64,000 bases of DNA, taken from positions 1,178,001 to 1,242,000 of the forward strand of contig JANHCV010000002.1 of assembly GCA_025594325.1 (NCBI GenBank), given 5' to 3'. This document shows, piece after piece, positions 10,714 to 22,058 of this stretch (position 1 is its first letter; each line of letters starts with the position of its first letter). The position numbers were made by a program, and so were the translations under genes. The stretch is from Blastocladiella emersonii ATCC 22665 (Eukaryota > Blastocladiomycota > Blastocladiomycetes > Blastocladiales > Blastocladiaceae). The notes below the pieces were generated by a model. The model worked only from the letters and a program-made list of their open reading frames with translations. It was not told where the DNA came from and did no database searches.

Positions 10714-11948
10714 CTAGCGAGGCGGGGAGAACAGGGAGAGGGCGTGTCAATCGGGGCGGGGGTTCCGGGAGTGTCATGACGCGAGCCTAGCCGCACAAGC
10801 GTTGCCCTCCCACGAGGGAAGGGCGGCAGGTGTAGACTGGCACGCACAAGCGTGTCACCGTCTCGCCGCAGCGACTACCCGAAGGCAGCCGAAGGCGAGA
10901 GCGGTTCCCGACGCCTGGACCTTGCGGCACCGAGGCGACGGGCGAACGAGTAATGAGGTCGAGGAAAACTGGATCCACCGACACATGCAATTGATCAAGG
11001 CGAGCCGTGACGCCCGGTGAGGTCGACCAGCTCGCGATGACAAGGCCCCGTTCCGGATGCAGGGGCGCACCGGAAAGCGGGATGTGTTCAGGACTGATTT
11101 GGCCGCCGCCGCCGCTCGTACGTCCGCGGACGGGCGCAGAGGAACAAGGCGAGCGGCCCGCGTTCAAGTCGGATGTCCTAGTCACATGGATTTGAGGGAA
11201 ACGTGTTACGCCGACCGACGTGCACGGCTCCAAGATCCGCGAGTTCATCTCCGCGTCCCAGACTAGCCAGAACGGCCGCACGGGTGGGAATCAGTGCGGC
11301 AGGGAGAAAGTGTGCGACGTGGTCGGGCTCGGCGTGACCCCACGGCCTCGCTGCCTAGCAGTTTTCGGTTCACGGCGCGGCGACGAGTCGCACACGACGC
11401 GAGTGACGAGAAAATGCGGGCAGCGAGATGGTACGGCTTGGCACAGAGGCCGGCAGGACACGCCCAACCATCCGCTCCGGGGGCGAGGCGTTTCGGAGCG
11501 TCACCTCCACTTCGCGCCAGGCACTCGGGGGGGGAGACGGTCGGGGCGCGTCCGGCCACTCGACGACATGACACTCGGGAACACGGTTGATGCGCGCGTG
11601 GTGGGGGGTTCACGGTCGCCGACGTCGGTGCTCGCATGGCACGACGACCGTCGGCGACCCGGCACGCGCTGGTGCGGCGTAGGCGGGCGAGTACATGGGC
11701 GGGCGGGTGGTGCGTGCTTACGTCTGGGGAGCCATTTTTGCTATTTGTCTTCTCAGCGTGGAGTATGACTAGAGGGAGAGCGTGGACGTGCGCGAGGCTC
11801 TGTCGACTGTTGTGCGGCGGGTGCGGGTCGGGAGGGCTCGTCGGCAGTCGGCTAGCGGAGGCGCCACAGTTTCAAGCCTGTGAGTCGAACTTGACTCCAC
11901 TCTTGCTTCTCTCCTCCCTCAACGACTCGACGGCGTGCAATGTGATCT
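10714..11948. other. Region between L7 and polymerase iota; L7 5' exon expected here
   Basis: GC-rich sequence without a convincing reading frame. It should hold the promoter, first exon and first intron of the L7 gene (minus strand) and the 3' flank of the polymerase gene. Long frames here have low-complexity Arg/Gly/Pro content and look like by-products of base composition. Confidence 0.5.
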
Positions 11949-13962
11949 CTATGCAATCCACCACGAGGATCCCTCGTCGTGCGACATGGAGTGGACCTCG
12001 ACGTCCCACGGTCGCACCCACGCGTAGCACTCGGGGCAAACCGCGCCCGTGCCCTGGCCCCAGTCGCCCGGTTCGGGGTCGTCGATCTCGACGAGGACGA
12101 CGACCTGGTCTTCGGTTGCATCGTCGTCGGCGTCCGTGGCCGCTACGGTCTGCTTGGGCGATTGCTCGACGACGGTTGGTGGCGGCGGTAGTGCCTGGCG
12201 GAAAAAGGACGAGATGCTGCGCGACTTGGCCTCGCTCGTCGCGGGCTCGAGGTTGACGAGCGCCACGTTAATCCTACCCGACCACGACGTACGTGTCAGT
12301 CACTCGGGCCAGTGAGAGCACACCGCGGACGTACAGCGTCAGTTGAAACCCGGCCGTGTTGGGCCCGAGCAGGCGCGTGAGGAGCGGCCGCACCCAGCTC
12401 GTCCACATCTCGCCGGCCGTGATCTGTTCCGCAGCGCTGGCGCTGAACTCGATGGGCAGCGTCGCCGACCGACGAGCGTTGCTCCCTCGCCACCGCAGGG
12501 TCAGTCGGAACCGCCGCGCAACGAGGCCCGACGTCTCCTCGCGGAACCGGCGCGCGAGCTGCTCCAGAAGCGGGCGCGCGAGAGCCTCGAGTTCGGCGAG
12601 CGACTTGCACGACTGGAACGAGTCCTCGACCGAGAGCTGGGTCGGTGCCGATGAGGACGTGACCTAGCGCGGTGAGGAGCGTCAATTCCGCAGCAGCTGA
12701 GCGAGACAACCATGGTCATCGTACGGGCGAGTCGTCGATGCCTTGGCACGCGAGGTACAGCGCCGAACCGACGCGTTGGCCCAGCGCGTTGATCCACTGC
12801 TCCTTGGTCAACGCATCCGCCAACTGGCTGACGGTCGCGTCGCGCGAGATCTGGAACCGCTGCTCCAGAGTCTACTAAGAACTCTCGTCAGCGCACCTTC
12901 CTCGACCCACGGACGCGTCAACATACCTTTTGCACGGCATGCCCGAGGCCGGGGATAAACCGCATCGGCTTCGGCCCGAGCAGCGCCATGACGTGGCCAG
13001 GCGCGAGAATGGCCTGGCCGTTGGGCTTGTTGAGGCCGACGGCGAGCTTGGCCGCCATCTTGGACGTCGCGATGCCGGCCGAGCACGTCATGCCCGCGAC
13101 CTCGCGGATCCGGTCCCGTGCGCGCTGCGCCCAGTGCGCGGCGACGACCAGCGTGGTCGCGCACGTGGGATCCTCGGCGGCGAGATCACCCGCGACCGTG
13201 CAGCCGGCCGGCGGCGACAGGTCGTGCGGGACCGCTGGCCGAGGTGCACCGGCGCCGTCGTCGCTCCGCTGACTCCACGGGTCCTCGCCGACGCCGTCGA
13301 GCTCGTCCTCGGCAGTCTCGGTGGGAGGAAGCAAACCGCATTCGGACGACAGGTCGAGCTCGACGAACAGCTCGTCGAGGCCTTGCCGCTCAACGCGCGC
13401 CACTTCGTCCGTGAACACCTGGCGCAGCGCACGGTAAACGTTCTCGGAGCACTGGCGGTAGCGTGTCAGGTCTTCCCCACTGCCTACACTCTAGGGTGTG
13501 AGGCTCTGAGCGTCCCGGGCGGGTTCGATTGAGACCGTACGGATGACGAGCTGCGGGCATCGTCGCAGCGCCTCGGTCACTACAAGATCGACACGTCAGG
13601 AGTGCGGCCGCGAGAACGCCAGCAGGTCTGTGCGCACCGAGCGTCAGCTTCCTGACGCCATGCTTGCGCGCCTCGTAGTTGCACGTCACGATGATCTGCT
13701 TCTGCTACTTGCACTCGTCGCGTCAGCTCTCGCACGTCGATGGACGACACACTCCGAGGGCGTTACCTGAATCCCGAGCGGCAAACTCTCCAGTTCCGGC
13801 TCCTACGCGGTCCCGCGCCGTGAGCCCTTACCGTCGCCTGCAGCCTCGGGCCGCGCCGCGTACTCGCAGGTGCTCGCACTGCGCGTAGAAGCAGTCCAGG
13901 TCGAACAAGACCACGGCGCGTGGCCTGGACACGGTGTTGCGCAGAGTTCCATTCGTTTGCAT
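11949..13962 (-). CDS. POLI: DNA polymerase iota (Y family), eight exons
   Basis: Introns at 13803..13863, 13696..13766, 13580..13637, 13484..13540, 12872..12926, 12664..12724 and 12274..12334 (55-71 bases) join without frame loss from ATG 13962 to TAG 11949..11951, giving 529 residues. Residues 16-33 read AVVLFDLDCFYAQCEHLR, the Y-family catalytic motif (metal-binding D21). IIVTCNYEARKHGVRKL and CPQLVIRSGEDLTRYR are characteristic of iota rather than eta or kappa. The second catalytic pair is D114-E115 in GLDELFVELD. MTCSAGIATSKMAAKLAVGL is the thumb-proximal motif. The C-terminal part contains SISSFF, which resembles a PCNA-binding box, and ends with CPECYAWV...HSMSH, a C2H2 pattern compatible with a ubiquitin-binding zinc finger. 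Role: translesion synthesis. It is transcribed divergently from the membrane protein gene at 14196. Confidence 0.88.
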
Positions 13963-14195
13963 TGGGCTGTGGGCAAGCGTTCGAGGAGAGCAAGCGGAGG
14001 CCGGGCGCCGATGAACGACGCCGCGCCGCCGTGACTGCCTCCCGCGAGTGTCTCCCCGGCACGGCGGTTTCAGCCTCGCGCGGCGCGTGTAGCACCGGAT
14101 CCGGATTCAGGGACGACGTGCGACGCTGTCTCGCGTCCTATACGCGGACACGTTGCCCATCGTTGCTGCTCATCCTCCCTCTACAACATGGCATC

Positions 14196-15602
14196 ATGAC
14201 ATCAACATGGACATGGGCTCGCGCTGCGTCGGTCGAGCAAGCGGACACGGCCAACGCGCTGGGCCGCGAGCTGACGCTGGTGGTCCTGGGCGCGTCGCTG
14301 CCCGTGGGCGCCCTGTTCGTCCGCTCAGCGGTGCTCGAGCTGCTCGAGAAGCGGCGGCGGCGACGGCGGCCGGGCCGCGGGGACACGTCGCTGTCGTGGG
14401 CGCAGCTTGCGGCCGCGGTGATGCAGCTCGCGAACCAGGTCCTCTCGCTTTGCATCCTGCTCGTCCCCGCGGCCAACGTCGTGGGCTCGTGCGCCGCGTT
14501 CCTCACGGGCGCGACGTCCGCCTACATCTGCTTCCAGCTCCTCGGCACATCGGTCCTCGTCCTGCGCGCGACGCGCCTGCTGCCCAAGACGTGGGCCGCG
14601 CTGTACGCGACGACCGCCGCGCTCTTGCCGTCGACGGACCCGGTGGGCCAGCTCCGCCAGCCGTCCCGGCGCTTTGTCCCGCGATCCGCGTGCCTCGCCC
14701 GCGCTGTAGCGGGTCCGCGGGCCGCAGCCCGCACGGGTCTCCTCTTGCTGTTCGCCGTGGCCATGGGCCTCGTCGCGCACTCGTCGTACCTGAAACCCGT
14801 ATACATCTCATCAACAACAGCGCGGTGCGCGTCGCGCCCGCTGTGGACCAACGCCGTCGGCAAACTGCTGCTATGCGTCGTCCACGGCGCGGTCCTGGCG
14901 CTGCTCGCGCACCCGCTACTCGTACACCTCCGCTCGGCGCGGCGCACGCAGTCCGGGGACCACGCGGTCGCGGCCATGGTGCTCCGCGAGATGCTCAAGG
15001 ACCACACGGCGCGGCTCTCCGTGGCGATCCTCGTGTACCTCGTCACGGCCGTCGTCGGGCTCGCGTCCGTCCTCGACGCCAACGAGGTCTACATTCTCTT
15101 CTCATTCCAGAACGCCGCCGGGATGTGGGCCGCGACCGCGGCGTCGGCGGCCGCCGCGCTCCGACGCGTCACGTCCAGCCTCAACCAGCAGCAGGGCGCC
15201 GTCGGCGAGGCCTCGAGCAAGTCCCAGAGCCGCGCGCAGACCAACACGCGCGGCGGCGGCGGGCAGCGCAGGACGAGCTCCGTATCCCCGGCGGCCGCCG
15301 CTGCGCCGCTCGTCGCGGACACGCGGATCCCGGCGACGGTGCTCGCGACCACGGTCCTGACGGCGCCGAGCTCAATCCTTGGCGACGCACTGAGCGACGG
15401 CGGCGAGTACTGGTCGCTCGACCCGATCCCGGCCGCGCCGACCACGCCCGTCCCGCCGCCGCCGCCGCCACCACCAAGCGACGTGCGCGGGTACGTTATG
15501 CTGACAGTGAACGGGTACGCGACGCTACCCGCGGGCTCACCGACCACGGCGTACGGGCTGCCGCCCGTGGCGATCACGTACCCTCCGTTCCCGCGACCGT
15601 GA
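14196..15602 (+). CDS. Seven-helix membrane protein, family copy 1
   Basis: A single exon from ATG 14196 to TGA 15600..15602, 468 residues. Hydrophobic segments lie at about residues 26-46, 68-92, 95-120, 176-195, 215-240, 275-297 and 300-325, separated by short Arg-rich loops (RRRRRRPGRG after the first). The last 140 residues are a Ser/Ala/Pro-rich tail with PPPPPPPP, probably cytoplasmic. I do not recognise the family. Two other loci in this window share its motifs: NAVGKLLLCVVHG, RLSVAILVYLVT and YILFSFQNAAGMWAA (copies at 44108..44869 and 63530..64000). Seven helices with a long tail recall a receptor, but no class-specific receptor motif is visible. The start is the first ATG in a good context 233 bases from the divergent polymerase gene. 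Confidence 0.75.
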   Translation: MTSTWTWARAASVEQADTANALGRELTLVVLGASLPVGALFVRSAVLELLEKRRRRRRPGRGDTSLSWAQLAAAVMQLANQVLSLCILLVPAANVVGSCAAFLTGATSAYICFQLLGTSVLVLRATRLLPKTWAALYATTAALLPSTDPVGQLRQPSRRFVPRSACLARAVAGPRAAARTGLLLLFAVAMGLVAHSSYLKPVYISSTTARCASRPLWTNAVGKLLLCVVHGAVLALLAHPLLVHLRSARRTQSGDHAVAAMVLREMLKDHTARLSVAILVYLVTAVVGLASVLDANEVYILFSFQNAAGMWAATAASAAAALRRVTSSLNQQQGAVGEASSKSQSRAQTNTRGGGGQRRTSSVSPAAAAAPLVADTRIPATVLATTVLTAPSSILGDALSDGGEYWSLDPIPAAPTTPVPPPPPPPPSDVRGYVMLTVNGYATLPAGSPTTAYGLPPVAITYPPFPRP

Positions 15603-15671
15603 CCGCTTCTTCCGAAGACCAATTTTGAGCGTGTGTGTGCATACAGAATCAATCCATTAATCCATTTCTCA

Positions 15672-18600
15672 TTACTGCGCGCCGGACCTTGGCGCCGCCT
15701 CGCTCCACGCCTTGGCCGTCTCGCCGAACCCCACACTCGATCCCGCAGCGTTGGGCCACTGGAACGCAGCGGCGAACGCCATCACGGGCTTCACCGCCGC
15801 ACCTTCTCGCTGCTGCTGCTGCTCTGCCGCAGCGGGGCCGGGCAGCAGCAGCGCGGGCGGGATCACGGCGGCAAAGTCGAACGCGGTCGGCGGCGGGGGC
15901 AGCGGCTCCCACTTGGCTTTTGGCGCGGGCTTGGACCAGCGGAACCCGCCGATCTCAGGCGCGGACCCCGCTTCCGCTTCCGCTTCCGCCTCAGCGGCGG
16001 GGGTCTCGGGGACCACGGGCTCTGGCGGAGACGCCGCCTTGGTCAGCGACACGGTGCGCGCGCGGACGCGCGAGCGCGATCTCGCCCGCGCACTGCCAGC
16101 CGGCGGCTCCGCAGTCGACGCGGCGGCCGCGGCGACGGTATTGGCCTTGGGCGAGTGGTCAGTGCAGAACGGCACCGGCTTCCTTGGGTCGTGCCGCGCC
16201 CACAGCACGTCCATGGCGGTCCCGCACACGAGGTGGCACGGCAGCGCGGTCCACGCAAGCGGCGCGTCGTGCGCGACGAGGAGGTCGATGATCGCGTCGA
16301 GTGCGGGGAGGGAGAGGTGCGGGTACCGGTCGAGTTCGCGGTCGAGGCGCGGCTCGAGGTATGCGGGCGGGACGACGAGGGCGACGGGTGCCGCGGAGGG
16401 TGGGGAGGTGGGCGACGCGAGGAGCGAGGCGCGCCGCGTGCGGCGGAACGACGGCGAAGAAGGCGACGCGGACGTGGCGGGCGACGAAAAGTCGAAGCTG
16501 AACTCGGGCTCGGCCGACGGCGGCGGCAGCGGCGAGACGGGCTCGGCCGACGGCGGCGGCAGCGGCGAGACGGGCGGGGACGCGGCCGCCGTCGTGTCAC
16601 CGCCAGCCGCCTTGACGCACTTCTGGAGCGCCCAGCGGAGGTACATGGCGATCTGGAGCGGCGTGAGCCGACACTCGCGCTCCTTTCCATCACCAGTCGC
16701 GCGGTTGACGCGGTCCGCAGCGGACATGGACCGGGGTAGGGGTTTCGGGTCATGACACCACAGGTAGTCATGCTCGCCGAAGAACGGGCTCGCCCTGCCC
16801 TCGTCGAGGAGCAGCGCGACCATCTCCGCATCCCCGTTCAGGACGGCCTGCGCGAGCGGCGACCGCTGGACGCGCGAGGTGCGCTGCGCGGAGCCGCCGA
16901 CAAACAGGTTGGTGTAGTCGAGGCCGAGGTTTGGCTGCGCGCCGTGGCGCAGGAGCAGGCGCGCCGTCGCGTACTCGCGGCGCGCGACCGCGCGGAACAG
17001 CGGGGTCGCAAGCGGCGCGAAGAAGGGGTCCGTCAGGTCTACCTCGCCCGCGCGCTCGAGTTGTTTCGCGGGCGGATCCGTCTCCTTGAAGTAGGTCTCG
17101 GGGTCGAACCGGAACGGGTCGAGGTCCAGGTCGCTGTCGTCGGTAGTGGTGAGGGACTCGCGCGACCGGGGTCCAGCAGCGGTGGAGCTCTCGCCGGCGG
17201 CGGTGGCGGGGTCGAGGATCGGGGACTCGCCGGCGGGGAGGACGTGCAGCATGGTCGGGACGGCCTACCGCGGTGATCCAAGTAAGCCCTCGAACCGCAA
17301 CACTTTCCAAGAGAAAGGACGTACCTGGAGCGGAATATCCACGGCCTTGCCACGCAGCCCGACGGGCCGGCCGACCTTGGACGCGGTGGCGACGCGCGGG
17401 AGCAGGGTCTCGAGCCGGTGTGCGTCGCCCTTGATCTGGGCCAAAATGACGAGCACGGCCATGGTGGCAAACGACGCGCACATGCCGCGCTTGACGAGCT
17501 CGGTGATGGCCGGGTGGTCGACGCCGACGCTGCGGAGCGCGATATCGAGCGGGTACGACCCGTTGACGTCGAGCACGTCCGTCCGAGCGCCGCCGTCGAG
17601 CATCTCAGCGAGCAGCGGGTCCCACCCGTCCGCCGTCCCGCCGCGGCCGAGCAAAAAGTGCAGCGGCGAGCGCCCGTACAGCTGCGTGTGCACGGCGCCG
17701 GAAAACTCGGGCGTCGCGTTCCACGGGACCCGCACATCGGCGCCGTACCGCTGGCGCACGGCGTCGAGGATCGGCTTGACGTACGCGTTGCCGCGGGACA
17801 CGGCGCGGCACAGGGCGTAGTACGTCCCGTCGCCCGACGCGTCGGCGAGCGTCGTGTCGTTGGCGACGGGGCACCCGGGGACGACGGGCGCGGCGGCGCG
17901 GCCGGGGACCGTGAGCGGGGCGGCAAAGTCGCCGGCGAGCGCGCGCACCAGGTCCAGCGACCCGTAGTCGATGGCGCACAGCAGGTACGAGCGGAGTTTC
18001 GACTCGGATTTCGTGAACCGCGTGCAGTTGTGGCCCACGGCGGCGTTACGGGCACGGAACGCCGGGACGAGCACGCGCACCAGGTCGTCGCGGTCCTTGT
18101 CGACGGCCACGTCGAGCGCCGTGGTCGCGTTTTCGGTCGCGGACACGGCGCGCACGAGCGGAAGGTCGGTCGCGAGCAGGCGCTGCACGACGTCGAGGTT
18201 GCCGCGGTGCGCGGCGAGCGCGAGCACGTCGTTGCCATCGAACCACGCGGCGCGGTGGGACTCGGGGAGGTGCGCGTCGGCCGTCGGGAGCGCGCGGTCG
18301 GCGAGGAGCCAGTCGAGGACGGCGGGCGCGTCGTACAGGACAGCGAGAGCGATGAGAACCGCCGCGGCCGCGCCGTGCTCCGTGGGGTCGACGGGGAGCA
18401 GCCGCGCCCCGAGCTCGTCGACGAGCGCGCGCAGGACGGGCACGGAGCGCGACTCGATGGCCGAGTGAACGAGCGACCGGCGCAGCTTCGTCGCGGGCTC
18501 GAGCACCGTGTGGTTGGCGAGGACCGCGGGCCGGTCGGCGTGGCGCGCGTGGATCAGGGCGCGCAGCATGGCGATATTCCCGCGCTTGGCCGCAATGTGC

Positions 18601-19634
18601 AGCGCGACCGTCGACGTCGGCGTGGTCCCGGCGTTGCGCGTGTACCGGGCGGGACTCGCACCAGCCTCGACCAGGACGCGCGCCGTGTCGATGCGGTCGG
18701 CGCGCACGGCGTGGACGAGCGCCGGGACCGCGTCCGACGAACTGCCGCCCCCGCTCATGCGCACGTTGGGCGACGGGACCGTGGTCAGCAGGACGCGGAC
18801 CAGCGGCACGTTGCCCGACGCCGCGTACCCGCACAGCGCGCGCACACGGTCGGCGTGCGTCGCGTGCAGCTGCTTGGGCGGAAGCAAGTCGATGGCGGCG
18901 CGCGCGGCGCGCGACGCGGAGCGCACCGTCGTGCAGTCGCTCGGCGACAGAAAGCGCAGGCACAGCGCGTGCCACACCAGGTCGACATGGGCGAGATCGA
19001 GCAGGGACAGCGGGGTTGGGGTCGCGGTCGGGGCGGTGGTGTCAGGAGGAGGAGCGGGCGATGATGGCTCCGGTGATGATGATGGTTCATGGTCGGGAGC
19101 GAGATGCGCCGAGTCGGGCACACTGGTCGCCATGCTCTCGGAGACGGGAGCGTCGCGATCCGCGGCGAGCGGGACCAGTTCGGCGGCATCCTCGGTTGCC
19201 GATTCGGCGTCGGGCGCAGCAGCGGAAGCGGAAGCGGCGGGAGACGTGGGGGACGCCGGCGGCGGCGCTTGGCTGAACAGCGTCTCCCCGTCATCACCGT
19301 CAACGCCGCCGATCGCTCGGGTCGGCTTCACGGCGAGCAGCGAGCGCGGCCGAGGCACTGCCGAGACGCCGCTACTTCCAGCAGCAGCAGCCGCCGTGAG
19401 CGACGCGACCGAGGCGCGGTGGCGCGGGTGCCGGTGGCGCGCGGGCAGCGCCGACGACGGGATGCACTTGGCCGAGACGGCGGTGAGGGCCTTGGAGATG
19501 GCGCGCAGGAAGCGGCGCGTGCGGGATGCGGGTGCGGGTGGATTGTTGCTTGAGCTAGCAGCGGCGGCAGCAGCAGCGGCGCGGCGGGGCGACGGCCCAC
19601 GCGGCGACCGCGAGCGCGTGCGTGTATGCGCCAT
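15672..19634 (-). CDS. F-box and ankyrin-repeat protein, two exons, 1300 residues
   Basis: ATG at 19634; one intron 17265..17324 (GTACGT...GGTAG) joins two long frames in phase; TAA at 15672..15674. The first 200 residues are basic then Ser/Pro/Ala-rich and probably disordered. At about residues 210-250, LAHVDLVWHALCLRFLSPSD followed by a Ser/Ala/Arg helix looks like an F-box. The rest contains many ankyrin-type units, for example DTARVLVEAGASP, TVALHIAAKRGNIAMLRALI, VLALAAHRGNLDVVQRLL and ATARLLLRHGAQPNLGLDY. The C-terminal 250 residues include Pro/Ser/Glu-rich linkers. Inferred role: substrate receptor of an SCF ubiquitin ligase; the substrate is unknown. Its stop is 69 bases from the stop of the convergent membrane gene. 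Confidence 0.75.
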
Positions 19635-19794
19635 GCGGGGTGGCGGCTACGAGTGCGGCGGGTTAGGCCGTGCGGGTGGGTGCATTGGCTGGGCGAGCTC
19701 GTACTGTAGAGGAGGGAGGGAGGGGAGGGGAGGGCGGGCGAGTCGGGCGGTGAGAGCGGGCGAAACGGGTGGCCGCGCCCTTTTGATGCGCGTG

Positions 19795-19807
19795 TGGCGC
19801 AACGCGC
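19795..19807 (+). promoter_or_regulatory. Recurrent 13-base word (one mismatch copy) upstream of the F-box/ankyrin gene
   Basis: TGGCGCAACGCGC, one base different from the exact copies at 21901, 43358, 46062 and 47968. It lies 161 bases upstream of the minus-strand ATG at 19634. Function is unknown; position suggests a promoter element. Confidence 0.3.
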
Positions 19808-20049
19808 GCGCCGACTCACTCTCCTGCGGCGCCTGCAACGTCGGCAGCGGTGATTCACTCGCGCTTCCCCCTGATCCGGTGGGTTTCTCGTACACCCGAT
19901 CGCATGTGCTCCCTGTAGTCGTCGATTGCAACTGTGACCGTTCCGAAGTGACGTCCATTCCATGGGGTATCTGTGGAATGTAGGGGAGAGCGCACACGGC
20001 CGCCGACCCAACTCGCGCGGCCATGGCCACGAACACGGACCACGGCGCC

Positions 20050-21402
20050 CTAGACACCCACGGGCTTGGTCCCCGCGGCCGCGGCCTCGTTCGCCGCCTT
20101 GCGTTTGCGCGCGCGCATCCGGAACACAGCAAACCAAGCGACCAGCGCAACGATCATGACGATCCCGACGATCCCAACAACGGTGCCAGTTGAGAGCTTG
20201 GCCGGCTCGAACTGGGCCTCGGGCGTCCACGACTTGGTCCAGACAAACGAGAGCCCGCCGCCCTTGTTCCCAATGACGTGCAGCAGGTTGATCTGGTCGC
20301 TGCGGGAGCCGCCGCCGGACCCGCCAACGATGAGAATCGTGCTGTTGATGGCGACCATGGCGTGGCCCGAGATGGACCCCGTCGGCCCGTCGTCGGGTTG
20401 GTCGCGTTGACGGCCACGGGCCCCTTGCCCGCCGCCGGGTCAAAGTACTCGACCAGCGCCGACGGGTGGTCGCCCACGACGACCACGTACTCGCGCGTCT
20501 TGTCGCTGTACGGGTCGGCCACGACGACCGACTGGTGCTTCTTGAGCAGGAAGTTGAGCGGGAACGGGTACTGCGCAACGGTGCGTTAGCCCAGCGACGT
20601 GGCGAATCGAAAGTCGTGCGAGAACGTACCAGCTTGCCACCGCCGACCTTGCCCGCGTCCACCGTCGTCGGGAAAATGAGAACGTCCGTGAGCGCCTGGC
20701 CCGTCTTGCCGTCCTCGCCGCCCGTGACCACGGCCATGGTCGAGTTGACCACGATGAGCGCGCCGTGCGTGCGCGCCGCTGCCGTCGGGACCGCCGCGAC
20801 CTCGTTGACCTCAAGCGCGTGCCCCGCGCTCTTGAACGCTACGCGCACGAGAGCCGTCTCGGCCCTCCCGCCGAGTGCAACGTACGCGTCCTGCGACTTG
20901 GCGAGCGCGGGCGACGCGTAGATCCCGGCCTGGCGCGACGCCCCGGAAAAGTTACGGGCGAGCGCGATCTCGGGCAGGAAGTACGGGAACATGCCGAGGT
21001 TGGGCAGCTCCGGCTGGCCGAGCCCCTTGACCGCGGTCCACGTCAGGGGTTCGCGGCACCGCCGCCGTCGGTCAGCCCGCCGAGCAGGTGTACCTCGACA
21101 CTCTCGGGGTTCTCGTTATTGTTGACGACGAACGGGACGAGGCCGCGGTCGCCGCGCGGGAGGGACCAGAGTTTAGACAGCACGTTGCCGGACAACAAAT
21201 CGTCCATGTTGAAGTTACGGCGCAGGTCAATGGACAAGATGTCCGACGTGGATCGGTTGGAGCCGTTCCACACGCCGCCAAACACGTAGGTGCGGCCCGC
21301 CGTGGGGAGGTAGACGAGCGCAGCATCGGTGACAATGGCGTGGGCGGCGGGCACGGCGCCGAGCGTGGCGATCGCGACGAAGAGTGCGAGAAGCCGGTGC
21401 AT
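20050..21402 (-). CDS. Kelch-type single-pass membrane protein with two one-base frame breaks
   Basis: ATG at 21402 opens a signal peptide (MHRLLALFVAIATLGAVPAA, cleavage likely near residue 22). Beta-strand-rich repeats follow, with Kelch-like cores such as LVYLPTAGRTYVFGGVWNG, YVALGG and MAVVTGGEDGKTG. A transmembrane helix (TVVGIVGIVMIVALVAWFAVF) and a short basic tail end at TAG 20050..20052. One intron, 20571..20629. Two frame breaks interrupt it: at a run of four C (minus strand) around 21046..21049, and at a run of three C around 20395..20397. Adding one C at each restores a Kelch-like frame. Either the sequence lacks two bases or this copy is inactive. Architecture (secreted Kelch propeller plus one helix) suggests a cell-surface or Golgi protein; the ligand is unknown. 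Confidence 0.65.
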
Positions 21403-22058
21403 GGTGGTGATACTTGGAATGCGGTGGTGAAGAAGAGAGAGAACGACGGCCGGGCGATGTCTAGCGTCTGTCGCAGTGGTGACGGTGGGCTTGTGCGAAA
21501 TGCCTGGCCACATGGCAGCGACAACGCGACGCAGCTCAGGCGCAAGGCCTGGGTGTCGAGAAACTGCAAAGGAAAACCTGTACCTTGTTCTCGAGCAGGT
21601 TCCCACGCCCTTGGCTGGGCCCGTGGCGAGATCGAACAGGGACCGAAGCTCTCGTCGCACGCACCCCACGCTGCGGCGACTGACGGCAGGGGGACTTAGC
21701 CCCCCTGCTGACGGCAACTCGGCAACGGGGATGGGGATCACGCGCGCAGTCAACACAACTAGCAAGGCCTGGCTCACGTTGCATCTGCTCCGTGTACTTT
21801 TCATGGTCGTCAACGTCCTGCACGCCAGGCGTTGCAGGCGGCGTTCATCGCGCCAAGGCAGCTGGACCGTGTTCGCCACGATCAGCTGATGCGGCGAGTG
21901 TGGCGCAACGCGTCCATCGAGCTCGAGCGAGCACCCGAGTTCGCACCGCAAGTCAAGTCCAGCCTCACGAACGAAAAGAAGTTGATGAATGAATGTAATT
22001 CTATTACATGTGAGTGTGCAAACATTGCAATAAGCTACCAAAACCCTGTCCAGCCGGC
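21403..22058. other. Intergenic region upstream of the Kelch gene
   Basis: No gene supported. It holds one exact copy of the recurrent 13-base word at 21901..21913 and an AT-richer 3' flank of the chitin deacetylase gene near 21980..22045. Confidence 0.5.
21901..21913 (+). promoter_or_regulatory. Recurrent 13-base word TGGCGCAACGCGT
   Basis: Exact match to the copies at 43358, 46062 (reverse) and 47968. It lies about 500 bases upstream of the Kelch gene ATG. It contains ACGCGT, the core of MluI-type cell-cycle boxes in yeasts, but a role here is only a guess. Confidence 0.3.

Noticed and set aside
11949-13962. DNA polymerase eta as identity of the Y-family polymerase
   Set aside because: VTCNYEARKHGV and SGEDLTRYR are iota features; eta has different residues at these places.
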